Notes: generated by a model from the sequence alone, not told the origin. A stretch of 64,000 nucleotides of DNA from Thermoactinomyces mirandus (GCF_013868055.1 NZ_JACEOL010000030.1:1-64000); one strand, 5' to 3'; positions 1 to 9,464 are shown, counted from the first letter of the stretch. A program made the numbers and translations.

Positions 1-20
1 TCTTTTGTCAACAGCCTCAA

Positions 21-49
21 GGCATCCTCCTTTTGGAGATGCCTTTTTT
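21..49 (+). terminator. Rho-independent terminator of an upstream gene
   Basis: A hairpin with arms GGCAT-c-CTCC and GGAGATGCC (one bulged C) and a TTTT loop is followed by six T on the + strand. It would end a + strand transcript entering from the left, and it lies tail to tail with the minus-strand flippase gene. Confidence 0.75.
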
Positions 50-57
50 ATTGCCTG

Positions 58-1698
58 TTAAGCAGTCATTTCCTGTTCGGATGGCCTGATCAGCCCGACT
101 TTTTTCAAGGCTGCCAAAATCCGGGTTCCTTTTGGAAGCAGACGGATTTCGTTTTCGCCAATTGTTTTTGTCAACAGTAAAACAATACTGTATATCATGA
201 CGCCAAGCAAACACAGGCTGATGCTCAAGATTCCATTTCCTACACGGGATATCTGCAAAGGATCGATCCAATGCGTGATAAACAGATAAGCGGCCATCAA
301 TGTTATTCCCATCAGGCCGGCAGACAGCGCGGGTTTGACAAACTGCCGCCGGATATCCAGACGAAGCCCGGTTTTTTTGGTGACCATCCACATATTTAAT
401 GAACAGACCACAAAATAAGCTACTACCATGGACATGGCTGATCCGGTGATCCCAAACCAGGGAATGAACACAAAGTTGCCGGCCAGTTTAACGGCGGCTC
501 CAATCATCAAATGCCGCACAGGCAGTTTGTTGTAGCCCATTCCCTGAAGAATCCCTGAACTGGTTACGGCCAGAGTGCTGAAAACGGAGGAACACGCAAG
601 GACAGACAGTGTCAGGGTTCCGGAATCATTTTCAAACATCAGTATGTTCAGGGGCCGGGCCAAAATGACCAATCCCATGACGGATGGCATGCTAACCACC
701 AGGGTCATCAGCCATGCCTGTTTGATTTTGTGTTCTACCGCCGCCATTTCCTGCCGGGCAATGTGTGCAGAGATGGTAGGAATCAGGGCAAGGGTCAAGG
801 CGGAAGAAAAAGTGGAAATGACATTAACAAACGGTTCTCCCCGCCCGTAAATTCCAAACAGGGTGTTGGCCATGCTTTCTGTATTTCCCAGACTCATCAG
901 GAGGCGCGGGACGGTGAATGAATCGATCAGGCCAATCAGTGGCAAAATCAAGGTACCCAATGAAATTGGCAAAGCATAAAGAATGATCTTCATGGCCAGT
1001 TTCGATAAGGATTCCCGGGTTTTAATTTCTGTCGGGCTTGGCGGTGTGACATTTTTCAGCAGTTTCAAGTCTTTCCTGTTGTACCAGAGGACCACCGCCA
1101 ATCCGCCAAGTGCACCGGCAAAGGCTCCCGATGTTGCACCAGCGGCAACAAGTTCCCGCGAAAAATGGGCTTCAACCATCCAGTATGTAAGGCCGATCAC
1201 CACACTGACACGGATAATCTGTTCGACCACCTGCGATATTCCTGTGGGCATCATCTGCTGGTGTCCCTGAAAATACCCCCGGTAAACGGCCATGATGGGA
1301 ACGATTAATATGGCAAAAGCCAAAACTTTTAAGGAAGACTCGGTTGGCGGGTTATCCAGCAATACATGTGAAATGAATCGGGCTCCAAAGAAAAGAATGG
1401 AGAAAGCAACCAGACCGCTTAATGTTAAAATAAATGAAGCGGCTTTTAAAACTCGTCGTGCTCCATATCGATCGTCTTTGGCCAGCCGCTCGGCAACGAA
1501 TTTGGAAACAGTGATCGGGATTCCGGCTGAGGCCACCATCAGCAATATCGTGTAAAAAGGAAAAGATATGCGATAAAGGCCTACTGTTTCGTCACCGGCG
1601 ATGTTTTGAAAAGGTGCCCAGAATAAAGCGCCGATTATTTTTGTAAATAACGTTGCGATACTTAGGATGACTGTTCCTTTTACGAGTTTGTTTGCCAT
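58..1698 (-). CDS. MurJ-like MOP-family lipid flippase (SpoVB/YtgP group)
   Basis: A 546-residue polytopic membrane protein with hydrophobic segments along almost its whole length, consistent with the 14-helix multidrug/oligosaccharidyl-lipid/polysaccharide (MOP) fold. The N-terminus (MANKLVKGTVILSIATLF), a YRGYFQGHQQMMPT-type loop near residue 140 and a GMGYNKLPVR stretch near residue 390 are typical of the SpoVB/YtgP/YabM group. Members flip lipid-linked precursors such as lipid II across the cytoplasmic membrane; YtgP is the MurJ of B. subtilis, while SpoVB acts in spore cortex synthesis. From sequence alone I cannot choose between the paralogues. The ATG at 1698 has an AAGGAAGAAGG ribosome site upstream. 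The gene is transcribed away from the yloC cluster. Confidence 0.85.
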   Translation of the reverse strand: MANKLVKGTVILSIATLFTKIIGALFWAPFQNIAGDETVGLYRISFPFYTILLMVASAGIPITVSKFVAERLAKDDRYGARRVLKAASFILTLSGLVAFSILFFGARFISHVLLDNPPTESSLKVLAFAILIVPIMAVYRGYFQGHQQMMPTGISQVVEQIIRVSVVIGLTYWMVEAHFSRELVAAGATSGAFAGALGGLAVVLWYNRKDLKLLKNVTPPSPTEIKTRESLSKLAMKIILYALPISLGTLILPLIGLIDSFTVPRLLMSLGNTESMANTLFGIYGRGEPFVNVISTFSSALTLALIPTISAHIARQEMAAVEHKIKQAWLMTLVVSMPSVMGLVILARPLNILMFENDSGTLTLSVLACSSVFSTLAVTSSGILQGMGYNKLPVRHLMIGAAVKLAGNFVFIPWFGITGSAMSMVVAYFVVCSLNMWMVTKKTGLRLDIRRQFVKPALSAGLMGITLMAAYLFITHWIDPLQISRVGNGILSISLCLLGVMIYSIVLLLTKTIGENEIRLLPKGTRILAALKKVGLIRPSEQEMTA

Positions 1699-1860
1699 TT
1701 TGCCTTCTTCCTTTAATCAAATTTATACGGATTTATTCTATCAATAATATGGTAAGAAGCATACCAAACGTTTTTGCTAGAATCGTAAAAAATGATGAAT
1801 ATCCGGGATATCCGCCTTTTTTTCAAATGAATCAAAAGGATTCGCAGGAATTCTTGCTGG

Positions 1861-1905
1861 AACCTGCAGGAGCAGGTTGATTATCATAGAAAGGGATTAT
1901 GATAA
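1861..1905 (+). promoter_or_regulatory. Two adjacent dyads upstream of yloC
   Basis: Two inverted repeats stand just before the yloC ribosome site: AACCTG-caggag-CAGGTT (1861-1878) and TTATCATA-n9-TATGATAA (1881-1905). The second ends directly against the GGAGA Shine-Dalgarno at 1906. They could be an operator or a hairpin modulating translation. No function is recognised. Confidence 0.4.
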
Positions 1906-1920
1906 GGAGAGACTGGGATC

Positions 1921-2814
1921 ATGGATAACAATATCAATGTAGTTAGTATGACCGGATATGGCCGGGGTGAAACAGAAAATGGCGGAATCCGGATTGTTAC
2001 AGAAATTCGCACGATGAACCACCGTTTTCTGGATATGGTAATTCGCTTGCCCCATGGGTGGATGTCGATCGAAGAATCGATCCGGAAACGGGTGCAAAGC
2101 GTGATACGACGGGGTCGGGCTGATGTCTTTGTCACCATCGAAGGATTGCTTCCCCCGGAACGGAAAGTGGAAGTAGATTGGGGCTTGCTGGAAAGTTTTG
2201 TTCAGGCGGGAAAAATATTGAACGAAAAATGGGGAGTCAAAGCCGATTTGACCATGGCTGATCTGCTCAACAAGCCGGAATTGTGGCTGATTGAAGAAGT
2301 AAAGCCGACTGTCGATGCACACCATGAGGCTGTTTTGCAAACAGTTGAAACGGCCTGCCAGGAATTGAAACGGATGAGGGAGCAAGAAGGGAAACTGTTG
2401 GGGGTTGATCTTCTCAAAAGACTGGACCGGTTGGGTAAATATGTCAGGGAAATGAAAGTCCTGGCTCCGAAAGTGTCCGAACATATCGGGAAGAAATTGC
2501 GGAAACGGCTGGAAGAGTGGCTGGCCGGGGCTGATCTTGACGAGGAACGCATCTTGACTGAAACGGCTGTTTGGGCGGAGAAAGCGGACATTACCGAAGA
2601 ACTGACCCGCCTCAACAGCCATATTTCCCAGTTTCACCAAACGATGGAGAAGGGTGAGTCAATTGGCCGCAAGCTGGATTTCCTTATCCAGGAAATGAAC
2701 CGGGAAGTGAACACCATCGGTTCGAAAGCCAATATGCAGATGATCAGTACATTTGTTGTTGAATGCAAAAGTGAACTGGAAAAAATGAAAGAACAGGTTC
2801 AAAATATTGAGTAA
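1921..2814 (+). CDS. yloC: YicC/YloC-family endoribonuclease
   Basis: 297 residues, the usual length of the YicC/YloC family (YicC-like N-terminal domain, DUF1732 C-terminal domain). The diagnostic opening SMTGYGRGE lies at residues 9-17, with the EIRTMNHRFLD motif near 35-45 and the C-terminal DFLIQEMNRE-x-NT-x-GSK region near 258-272. E. coli YicC and B. subtilis YloC are reported to be endoribonucleases. The position before remA-gmk-rpoZ is the standard Firmicute order. The start at 1921 is preceded by AAGGAGA; an internal ATG at 1948 is the start used by shorter family members, so the first nine residues are less certain. Confidence 0.93.
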   Translation: MDNNINVVSMTGYGRGETENGGIRIVTEIRTMNHRFLDMVIRLPHGWMSIEESIRKRVQSVIRRGRADVFVTIEGLLPPERKVEVDWGLLESFVQAGKILNEKWGVKADLTMADLLNKPELWLIEEVKPTVDAHHEAVLQTVETACQELKRMREQEGKLLGVDLLKRLDRLGKYVREMKVLAPKVSEHIGKKLRKRLEEWLAGADLDEERILTETAVWAEKADITEELTRLNSHISQFHQTMEKGESIGRKLDFLIQEMNREVNTIGSKANMQMISTFVVECKSELEKMKEQVQNIE

Positions 2815-2818
2815 TACA

Positions 2819-2847
2819 TTGATTCCTGGCAGAAAACGGACTAAAAT
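2819..2847 (+). promoter_or_regulatory. Promoter for remA-gmk-rpoZ
   Basis: TTGATT (2819-2824), a 17-base spacer, and TAAAAT (2842-2847) form a good housekeeping-sigma promoter beginning just after the yloC stop codon. It would let remA, gmk and rpoZ be expressed apart from yloC. Confidence 0.6.
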
Positions 2848-2920
2848 AGCGTAGTAGGAAACAAGGTTTAATTCAGGCTCTTTCCCACCAATTCAGAATA
2901 TGGGCGAGGAGGCACCTCTT

Positions 2921-3187
2921 TTGGGTATCAAATTAATCAATATTGGATTTGGCAACATTGTCTCAGCGAACCGAATTGTTTCTATCGTCAGTCCAGATTC
3001 TGCACCGATCAAGCGAATTATCCAGGAAGCCCGGGAACGGGGAGTTTTGATTGATGCTACATATGGGCGGAGGACAAGAGCAGTCATTATCACCGATAGT
3101 GACCATGTCATTCTGTCAGCTGTTCAGCCGGAAACGGTTGCTCACCGTCTGGCAAGCAAAGAGCAACATGAAGACATTGTGGAGTAG
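2921..3187 (+). CDS. remA: RemA (DUF370) extracellular matrix regulator
   Basis: 88 residues, almost identical in pattern to the DUF370/YlzA family: [20 protein letters not shown], then [28 protein letters not shown] and [11 protein letters not shown]. RemA is a DNA-binding protein that activates biofilm matrix and osmoprotection genes in B. subtilis. I choose the TTG at 2921, giving [12 protein letters not shown], because GAGGAGG (2906-2912) is 8 bases upstream and the family starts at this point. The ATG at 2900 would add seven non-conserved residues and place the ribosome site inside the gene. The location between yloC and gmk matches B. subtilis. Confidence 0.95.
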   Translation: MGIKLINIGFGNIVSANRIVSIVSPDSAPIKRIIQEARERGVLIDATYGRRTRAVIITDSDHVILSAVQPETVAHRLASKEQHEDIVE

Positions 3188-3196
3188 GAAGGGCTT

Positions 3197-3811
3197 ATGA
3201 TGAAAGTGAACAGTGTAAACGAAGGCCTGCTAATTGTTATCTCCGGGCCTTCAGGAGTTGGAAAGGGGACCGTATGTTCCAGATTGCGGCAGAAAATGCC
3301 GGAATTGACATATTCAATCTCGGCGACAACCCGGGCTCCGCGTGAAGGGGAAATGGATGGAGTCAGTTATTTCTTCAAGACGGTTCCCGAGTTCAAAAAA
3401 ATGATTGAAGAAGATCAACTGATTGAATGGGCACAGTATGTGGGAAACTATTACGGGACACCCCGTCGTTTTGTAGAGAATACGTTAGCCTCAGGGCAGG
3501 ATATTGTTCTGGAAATTGAAGTTCAGGGAGCCATGCAGGTAAAGGAAAAGTTCCCGCAGGGAGTCTTTATTTTTTTGGTTCCCCCGTCATTTGAAGAGTT
3601 GCGCCAGCGCATCATAAACCGGGGAACAGAGACGGAAGCGTTACTGAACAAACGCCTTGAGGCAGCGAGCGATGAATTGAACCAGATCAAAAACTACAAC
3701 TATGTTGTGATCAATGATGAAGTGGATAAAGCGTGTGAATGCATTCGCGCCATTGTCATGGCCGAACACTGCCGGACAGATCGCCTGAAGTTAAGCGATC
3801 AAAACTCTTAG
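3197..3811 (+). CDS. gmk: Guanylate kinase
   Basis: 204 residues. Phosphorylates GMP to GDP with ATP in the cytoplasm. The P-loop GPSGVGKGT is at residues 17-25, followed by the GMP-binding region ([11 protein letters not shown]-x-DGVSYFF, about 42-60) and the lid/adenine-binding region (LINRGTE to KRLEAA). Nine bases follow the remA stop, and rpoZ follows six bases after the gmk-stop region, so remA-gmk-rpoZ is one transcription unit. Two ATG codons stand in tandem at 3197 and 3200; either is possible. Confidence 0.96.
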   Translation: MMKVNSVNEGLLIVISGPSGVGKGTVCSRLRQKMPELTYSISATTRAPREGEMDGVSYFFKTVPEFKKMIEEDQLIEWAQYVGNYYGTPRRFVENTLASGQDIVLEIEVQGAMQVKEKFPQGVFIFLVPPSFEELRQRIINRGTETEALLNKRLEAASDELNQIKNYNYVVINDEVDKACECIRAIVMAEHCRTDRLKLSDQNS

Positions 3812-3832
3812 GAAAAGATGGAGGTTTTGATC

Positions 3833-4036
3833 ATGTTATATCCATCAATTGATTTACTTATGACAAAATCAGACAGCAAATATTCGATTGTGGTGATGGC
3901 TGCAAAACGGGCAAGGAAATTGCTGGATGGCCAAAGTCCGCAACTTCAGCCGAAATCGAAAAAATATGTGGGAATCGCTTTGGAAGAGATTGCGGCAGAT
4001 ATTTTGGTTCCATCAATCCGCACGGGAGAAAAATAA
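3833..4036 (+). CDS. rpoZ: RNA polymerase omega subunit
   Basis: 67 residues. Omega helps fold and assemble the beta-prime subunit of RNA polymerase. The sequence [10 protein letters not shown] then [14 protein letters not shown] matches the N-terminal omega helix pattern (PSID..L..K..SKY.LV..AA.RAR). The ATG at 3833 is preferred over the ATG at 3818 because TGGAGG (3819-3824) lies at the right distance and the family begins with ML-PSID. It is the last gene of the remA-gmk-rpoZ unit and is followed by a terminator near 4133. Confidence 0.93.
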   Translation: MLYPSIDLLMTKSDSKYSIVVMAAKRARKLLDGQSPQLQPKSKKYVGIALEEIAADILVPSIRTGEK

Positions 4037-4132
4037 GGCGCTTGCCGACATGGTTTGAGAGTGATTTTTTGAAGCTTCTTGATCGCTTCTTTACATAAAA
4101 ATGACTCCAAATAAAAGTTATTCTATAGTTTG

Positions 4133-4163
4133 AAATAACAACCTTGAAAGGTTGTTATTTTTC
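4133..4163 (+). terminator. Terminator after rpoZ
   Basis: Arms AAATAACAACCTT and AAGGTTGTTATTT form a long perfect stem followed by T residues. The matching A-run on the left side means it could also work for minus-strand transcription. Confidence 0.8.
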
Positions 4164-4372
4164 TATGTCGACCTGGTGCGGGTGTACTTTTTCGAACAGC
4201 ATGTCCGAAATGGCAAAATTTGTTAATTTGGCGTATTGAACCGCCATTTGCGTGAATAAGAAGCGTTTGCCATGTGTATATCGGCAGACCAAATTGATTT
4301 TAACCGGGAATGCAGGTAGACGATGCGGTAAAATAAACTTTAGAATTCTCATATAAGGAGAGAGAAAGGATT
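4164..4372. other. Non-coding gap between rpoZ and coaBC
   Basis: About 210 bases after the rpoZ terminator contain no gene I can support. A 65-codon minus-strand frame (4155-4352) has no ribosome site. A TAAAAT at 4330-4335 might be the -10 element of a coaBC promoter, but I see no convincing -35 element. The purine-rich AAGGAGAGAGAAAGG at the end is the coaBC ribosome site. Confidence 0.5.
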
Positions 4373-5575
4373 GTGAACAGCAAACGAATTGTTTTGGGGA
4401 TTACGGGAGGAATTGCAGCATTTAAAGCAGCATCGGTGGCCAGCCAACTGTCGCAACGGGGAGCCAATGTGCGCGTAATCATGACAGATTCGGCTACGAA
4501 GTTTATCACTCCCCTTACATTGCAAATTTTGTCACATAACCATGTGGCTGTGGATACGTTTGACGAACAAAACCCGGAAGTGGTCAGTCATATTGATCTT
4601 GCCGACCATGCAGACCTGTTTATCATCGCCCCGGCAACTGCCAATATCATTGGCAAACTGGCCCACGGGCTGGCCGATGAAATCTTGTCAACCACCTTGA
4701 TCGCAACCAGAGCGCCCATCGTACTGGCACCGGCGATGAATGTGCACATGTACCAGAATCCGGTTGTACAGGAAAACATGGCGATATTGAAGAAAAGAGG
4801 CGTGTATTTCATTGATCCGGATGAGGGGCAACTGGCCTGCGGTTATGTCGGGCAGGGACGTATGGCTGAACCGGAGCGAATTGTTGAGTGGGCGGAAACG
4901 TTTTTTGCCAGGCAACGCCGGCTGGCCGGCAAAAAAGTGCTGATTACAGCCGGTCCTACGCTGGAGCCGATTGACCCGGTCCGATATATTTCCAATTATT
5001 CGTCCGGAAAAATGGGCTTTGCCTTGGCACAGGCTGCCCGTGAGGCAGGTGCAGAGGTCATTTTGGTCAGCGGACCGGTTTCATTGGATACTCCCGGCGG
5101 GATAAAGCGGATCGATGTTATTCGGACGAAGGATATGAAAGAGGCTGTGCTGAAATACCTTCCAAGTGTGGACGTCATTATCAAGGCAGCCGCCGTTTCC
5201 GATTACAGGCCCGGGGAAGTGTTGGACCACAAGATGAAAAAAAGCAAGGAAGAGATTTCCCTGCGTCTGGTGAAAACAGAAGACATTGCCAGCCTGGTGG
5301 GCAGACAGAAGAAGCCTCATCAACTGTTTATGGGATTTGCGGCAGAAACGGATCATGTTGAAGAGTATGCCTGTGATAAACTGAAACGCAAAGGCATGGA
5401 TTATATCGTTGCCAATAACGTAAGCTTGCCTGGTTCAGGCTTTGGGAGTGATACCAACATTGTCACTGTCTTTGACCGTGATGGAAAAGTTTTTTCACTT
5501 CCGCAAATGAACAAATTGGATGTAGCCAGAAAATTGATGACATTGGTTGGGGACTGGTTCTCAAATGATTGCTGA
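4373..5575 (+). CDS. coaBC: Bifunctional phosphopantothenoylcysteine decarboxylase / phosphopantothenate-cysteine ligase
   Basis: 400 residues, the normal length for Dfp/CoaBC. It carries out two consecutive steps of coenzyme A synthesis: ligation of 4'-phosphopantothenate to cysteine and FMN-dependent decarboxylation to phosphopantetheine. The CoaC domain (about 1-183) shows the catalytic His73 in SHIDLADHAD, the PAMN motif (120-123) and the active-site Cys in ACGYVGQGR (155-163). The CoaB domain starts at KKVLITAGPT (about 187) with SNYSSGKMG and KAAAVSDY. GTG start at 4373 with a strong ribosome site. Its last 11 bases overlap priA if priA starts at 5565, suggesting translational coupling. 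coaD, a later step of the pathway, is at 30637. Confidence 0.96.
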   Translation: MNSKRIVLGITGGIAAFKAASVASQLSQRGANVRVIMTDSATKFITPLTLQILSHNHVAVDTFDEQNPEVVSHIDLADHADLFIIAPATANIIGKLAHGLADEILSTTLIATRAPIVLAPAMNVHMYQNPVVQENMAILKKRGVYFIDPDEGQLACGYVGQGRMAEPERIVEWAETFFARQRRLAGKKVLITAGPTLEPIDPVRYISNYSSGKMGFALAQAAREAGAEVILVSGPVSLDTPGGIKRIDVIRTKDMKEAVLKYLPSVDVIIKAAAVSDYRPGEVLDHKMKKSKEEISLRLVKTEDIASLVGRQKKPHQLFMGFAAETDHVEEYACDKLKRKGMDYIVANNVSLPGSGFGSDTNIVTVFDRDGKVFSLPQMNKLDVARKLMTLVGDWFSNDC

Positions 5576-8012
5576 AGTAATCGTGGATGTACCGGCTCGG
5601 GCTACCGATCGCCCGTATGATTACCTGGTTCCGGAAGAACTCATGCCGGAGGTCCGGGTAGGAAGTCGTGTTCAGGTACCGTTTGGACACCGGAAATTGA
5701 TCGGGTACGTTGTTCGGCTCAAGGAGCAGTCGGAAACAAGAAAGTTAAAGTCCGTCAGTGAAGTGATGGATATCCTTCCACCGCTTACTCCTGAACTGGT
5801 TGAACTGGGTTTTATGATGGCGGATGAGTATTTGTGCCATACCATTACGGCCCTGCAATCGATGGTGCCTTCGGTTCTTAAAGGAAAATATCAGAAAATC
5901 GTGCGTTACCTGGGAGAAAAAGAGGAACCGGACACCCTCCGGGATCTTGTCAGCCAGCCTTTTTTAGACTATCTGAAAAAAATAGGGGAGTGTACCTGGG
6001 AAGAGGCATTGAATTTTGGCGTGAGCGCCTCGAGTCTCAGGCAATTGTCCGGAAACGGACTGATTGGGCTGGAAGAGAGAGTGGGGGACCGTGTTACCAG
6101 ACAGAAAGCGACATTTGTGAAGCCGGCAAGTGCCGGTCAGCTGCAGGAGGCCATCGATAAATTGTCCGGACGGGCAAAACGGCAGAAAGAAGTTTTGCAA
6201 TTTTTCCAGGCCAACCCCGGGGAAATTGCCTTGCCACATTTGCTGGCCAAACTTCAGGTCTCGCGCAGTACCGTACAAAGTCTTGTCGACAAAGGCAGTC
6301 TGATCGTGGAAGAGCGGGAGGAACTGCGTGATCCGTATCGGGACCGGGACTTTCAGAAGACAGAACCGCTCACTTTGACGCCGGAGCAGAAAAAGGCGAT
6401 TGCTCCCATTCTCGCTTCGGTCCGGCACCGGAAGGCTGAAGCGATTCTTTTGCAGGGGGTAACGGGGAGCGGGAAAACGGAGATTTATCTGCAAGCGATT
6501 GCCGAAGTTTTAAAACAGGGCCAGGAAACAATTGTGTTGGTGCCGGAAATATCGCTTACCCCCCAGATGGTCCATCGCTTCAAGGGTCGTTTTGGGGAAC
6601 AGGTGGCCGTGTTGCACAGCAAATTGTCCAGTGGTGAACGGTATGATGAGTGGCGCAAGATCCGCCACGGGGAAGTGAAGGTCGCAATTGGCGCGCGTTC
6701 GGCGATTTTTGCTCCTTTCAGGAAGATCGGTTTGATCATAATCGATGAAGAACATGAATCTTCCTATAAGCAGGAAGAAAATCCCAAATATCATGCGCGG
6801 CAGATTGCCTGGTGGCGGGCGCAAAAGCATCAGGCCACCCTGGTTCTGGGATCGGCCACGCCTTCTTTGGAAACCTGGATGCATGCCCAAAAAGGATACT
6901 ATCAGCACATTGAACTGAAAGAACGTGTACATGGGCGCCCGTTTCCGGAGATGAAAGTGGTCGATATGCGAAAGGAATTGCTGGCCGGCAACCGGTCCAT
7001 GTTCAGCGAAAGCCTGCGTGAAGAATTGACCCGGTGCATTGACCGTGGCGAGCAGGCGGTACTGTTTTTGAACCGGCGCGGATTCTCAACGTTTGTCATG
7101 TGCCGGGAATGCGGGGAAACCCTTACTTGCCCCCACTGCGATATTTCATTAACATATCACCAGACCAACCGGACCGTGCGTTGCCATTATTGCGGGTATG
7201 CCGAACGTGTGCCGGAGGTTTGTCCTTCATGCGGCAGCAAGCATATTCGCCACTTCGGTGTTGGTACACAACGGATTGAATCGGAGCTTTCGCGGCATTT
7301 TCCGGGAATTCGTGTCATTCGCATGGATGTGGATACGACAGGCCGCAAGGGGGCGCACGAACGGTTGCTGGGATCATTCGGGGCAGGCCGGGCAGATGTG
7401 CTTTTGGGTACACAAATGATTGCCAAAGGCCTGGATTTCCCGAAAGTGACTCTGGTTGGCGTCATTGCGGCGGATACCATGCTGCATTTGCCCGATTTTC
7501 GATCCGCCGAACGGACCTTCCAGTTGTTGACACAGGTAAGCGGCCGGGCGGGCAGGCATGAAAAACCGGGAAAAGTCGTGATCCAAACCTATAACGCGGA
7601 ACATTACAGTATCAGTTTGGCCGCCAGCCGCCAGACTTCAGCTTTTTACCAGCAGGAAACCCGATTGAGAAAACTTCATGACTATCCTCCGTTCAGCGGA
7701 ATGTTTTCCGTACTGGTCAGTCACCCGGATCGGGTAAAGGTGATGCGTTCCGGGCAGGTAATTGCTCTTCGAATCAAAAGGAATCTGCCGCCGGACTGCC
7801 AGATGCTCGGTCCTGTGCCAGCGCAGATTCCGCGCATTAAGGATCGATATCGGTTGCAAATACTGATAAAGTATTCTCTGGACAGCAAATCTGTTCAAAC
7901 GGTCAAGGACAGTTTGAGAGAAATCGTTTATCTGACTGATGATCCTGACTTGAAAATCAGTCTGGACCGGGATGGAATGGAACCTGTCATCCCGTCGCCG
8001 ACTTTTTTGTAG
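5565..8012 (+). CDS. priA: Primosomal replication-restart helicase PriA
   Basis: 815 residues. A 3'-to-5' DNA helicase that recognises stalled forks and loads the replicative helicase. The N-terminal DNA-binding domain begins AEVIVDVPA (about 3-90). Walker A GVTGSGKT is near residues 298-305, the DEEH box (IIDEEHESS) near 393, and a zinc-binding insertion with paired cysteines (CRECGETLTCPHC, CHYCG, CPSCG) lies near 510-550. The ATG at 5565 lies inside the end of coaBC; a TTG at 5547 would add six residues. The coaBC-priA-def-fmt-rsmB order is conserved in Bacillales. Confidence 0.95.
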   Translation: MIAEVIVDVPARATDRPYDYLVPEELMPEVRVGSRVQVPFGHRKLIGYVVRLKEQSETRKLKSVSEVMDILPPLTPELVELGFMMADEYLCHTITALQSMVPSVLKGKYQKIVRYLGEKEEPDTLRDLVSQPFLDYLKKIGECTWEEALNFGVSASSLRQLSGNGLIGLEERVGDRVTRQKATFVKPASAGQLQEAIDKLSGRAKRQKEVLQFFQANPGEIALPHLLAKLQVSRSTVQSLVDKGSLIVEEREELRDPYRDRDFQKTEPLTLTPEQKKAIAPILASVRHRKAEAILLQGVTGSGKTEIYLQAIAEVLKQGQETIVLVPEISLTPQMVHRFKGRFGEQVAVLHSKLSSGERYDEWRKIRHGEVKVAIGARSAIFAPFRKIGLIIIDEEHESSYKQEENPKYHARQIAWWRAQKHQATLVLGSATPSLETWMHAQKGYYQHIELKERVHGRPFPEMKVVDMRKELLAGNRSMFSESLREELTRCIDRGEQAVLFLNRRGFSTFVMCRECGETLTCPHCDISLTYHQTNRTVRCHYCGYAERVPEVCPSCGSKHIRHFGVGTQRIESELSRHFPGIRVIRMDVDTTGRKGAHERLLGSFGAGRADVLLGTQMIAKGLDFPKVTLVGVIAADTMLHLPDFRSAERTFQLLTQVSGRAGRHEKPGKVVIQTYNAEHYSISLAASRQTSAFYQQETRLRKLHDYPPFSGMFSVLVSHPDRVKVMRSGQVIALRIKRNLPPDCQMLGPVPAQIPRIKDRYRLQILIKYSLDSKSVQTVKDSLREIVYLTDDPDLKISLDRDGMEPVIPSPTFL

Positions 8013-8046
8013 TGAGGGGATCACATAGAAAGGAGTTTTTTGTTTT

Positions 8047-8520
8047 ATGGCAATTCGTAATATTGTACTGTATCCGGACCCGGTTCTCAAGAAAAAAGCG
8101 CGGCCGGTAACCAAATTTAACGAGCGGCTTCACAAACTGCTCGACGATATGGCTGAAACGATGTATGATGCACCGGGTGTCGGACTGGCAGCTCCACAGG
8201 TCGGAATTCTGAAGCGTGTCATCGTTGTGGATATTGGTGAGGGATTAGTCGAAATGGTAAATCCCGAGATTGTTGAGCAAAAGGGAGAGCAGATTTCTCC
8301 GCCGGAAGGGTGTCTGAGCATCCCCAACTTGCTGGGGGAGGTTCAGCGTTCCCAGTGGGTCAGGGTAGTTGCCCGGGATCGTGAAGGCAATCAGTTTGAA
8401 ATGGAGGCGGAAGGTTATCTTGCCCGTGCGTTGCAGCATGAAATCGACCATTTGAACGGAATTCTGTTTATTGATGTAGCAACAAGGGTATTCCGTCCCG
8501 AGGAGGAGGAGAACGCTTGA
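8047..8520 (+). CDS. def: Peptide deformylase
   Basis: 157 residues. Removes the formyl group from the N-terminal methionine of new proteins. All three metal-site motifs are present: GVGLAAPQ (44-51), EGCLS with the metal-ligand Cys89 (87-91) and HEIDH (131-135). The ribosome site is AAAGGAG. The gene overlaps fmt by four bases (TTGA), and this pairing of formylation and deformylation genes is common in bacteria. Confidence 0.97.
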   Translation: MAIRNIVLYPDPVLKKKARPVTKFNERLHKLLDDMAETMYDAPGVGLAAPQVGILKRVIVVDIGEGLVEMVNPEIVEQKGEQISPPEGCLSIPNLLGEVQRSQWVRVVARDREGNQFEMEAEGYLARALQHEIDHLNGILFIDVATRVFRPEEEENA

Positions 8521-9464
8521 GCAAAGTCAGGGTTTTGTTTATGGGGACTCCGGACTTTGCGGTGCCCTCTTTGCGTGCATTGTTGGAGCAAACAGAGCGG
8601 GTTGAGGTGATCGGAGCAGTTACCCAGCCCGACCGGCCCAAAGGAAGAAAAAAAGAACTGACGCCGCCCCCGGTCAAGGTGGAAGCGCTGAAACACGGGC
8701 TGCCTGTATTTCAGCCGTTAAAACTCCGGTCGAAAGAGGCAACAAGGCAGATCCTGGAATTGAATCCGGACCTGATTGTCACAGCGGCCTATGGCCAGAT
8801 TTTGCCTGAGGCTGTCTTAAAAACGCCCGCATACGGATGCATTAATGTGCATGCGTCGTTATTGCCCAAATACCGTGGGGGTGCACCGATTCACCATGCC
8901 ATTATCAATGGAGAAAAGGAAACGGGCGTCACGATCATGTATATGGTGAAAGCACTGGATGCCGGCGACATGCTTCTTAAGCGGGCAATTCCGATTACCA
9001 GCCAGGATGATGTCGGAACAATGCATGACAAACTGGCAAAACTGGGAGCCGAATGTTTGCGGGAAGTTCTCCCCGGACTGCTGGATGGAACGATTAAAGC
9101 AATTCCGCAGGATGAATCACAGGTTACCTTTGCCCCCAATATCACGCGGGAAGACGAAAAAATGGACTGGTCGCGTTCCGCCAGGCAGCTTGAATGGCAG
9201 GTGCGCGGACTTTGTCCGTGGCCAGGCGCCTTTACAATCTGGAAGGACAAACCGTTTAAAGTATGGAAAGCGGTTTGTGAAGAGAAAGAAGTTGACCGGG
9301 AACCCGGAACAGTGATCAAACTGGATACAAAAGGCATTGCTGTGGCGACAGGAAAGGGAATTCTGTGGTTGACCGAGGTTCAGCCGGCCGGAAAAAGGCG
9401 AATGACTGCCGGCCAGTTTGTCAATGGACGGCAGATGAAGGAAGGAGAAAGGTTTGAAGTCTGA
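8517..9464 (+). CDS. fmt: Methionyl-tRNA formyltransferase
   Basis: 315 residues. Transfers a formyl group from 10-formyltetrahydrofolate to initiator Met-tRNA. The signature SLLPKYRGGAPI is at residues 114-125, with the active-site Asn110 and His112 just before it and LDAGDM near 147-152. The TTG start at 8517 overlaps the def stop, and GAGGAGGAG upstream serves as the ribosome site. A C-terminal OB-like domain begins near residue 205. Confidence 0.96.
   Translation: MSKVRVLFMGTPDFAVPSLRALLEQTERVEVIGAVTQPDRPKGRKKELTPPPVKVEALKHGLPVFQPLKLRSKEATRQILELNPDLIVTAAYGQILPEAVLKTPAYGCINVHASLLPKYRGGAPIHHAIINGEKETGVTIMYMVKALDAGDMLLKRAIPITSQDDVGTMHDKLAKLGAECLREVLPGLLDGTIKAIPQDESQVTFAPNITREDEKMDWSRSARQLEWQVRGLCPWPGAFTIWKDKPFKVWKAVCEEKEVDREPGTVIKLDTKGIAVATGKGILWLTEVQPAGKRRMTAGQFVNGRQMKEGERFEV

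Noticed and set aside
1897-2640. 247-codon minus-strand frame opposite yloC
   Set aside because: Phe/Gln/His-rich shadow typical of the antisense of a charged coiled gene.
4155-4352. 65-codon minus-strand frame between rpoZ and coaBC
   Set aside because: The sequence before its ATG is pyrimidine-rich with no ribosome site, and it overlaps the coaBC ribosome site. Its composition looks protein-like, so I keep a small doubt.
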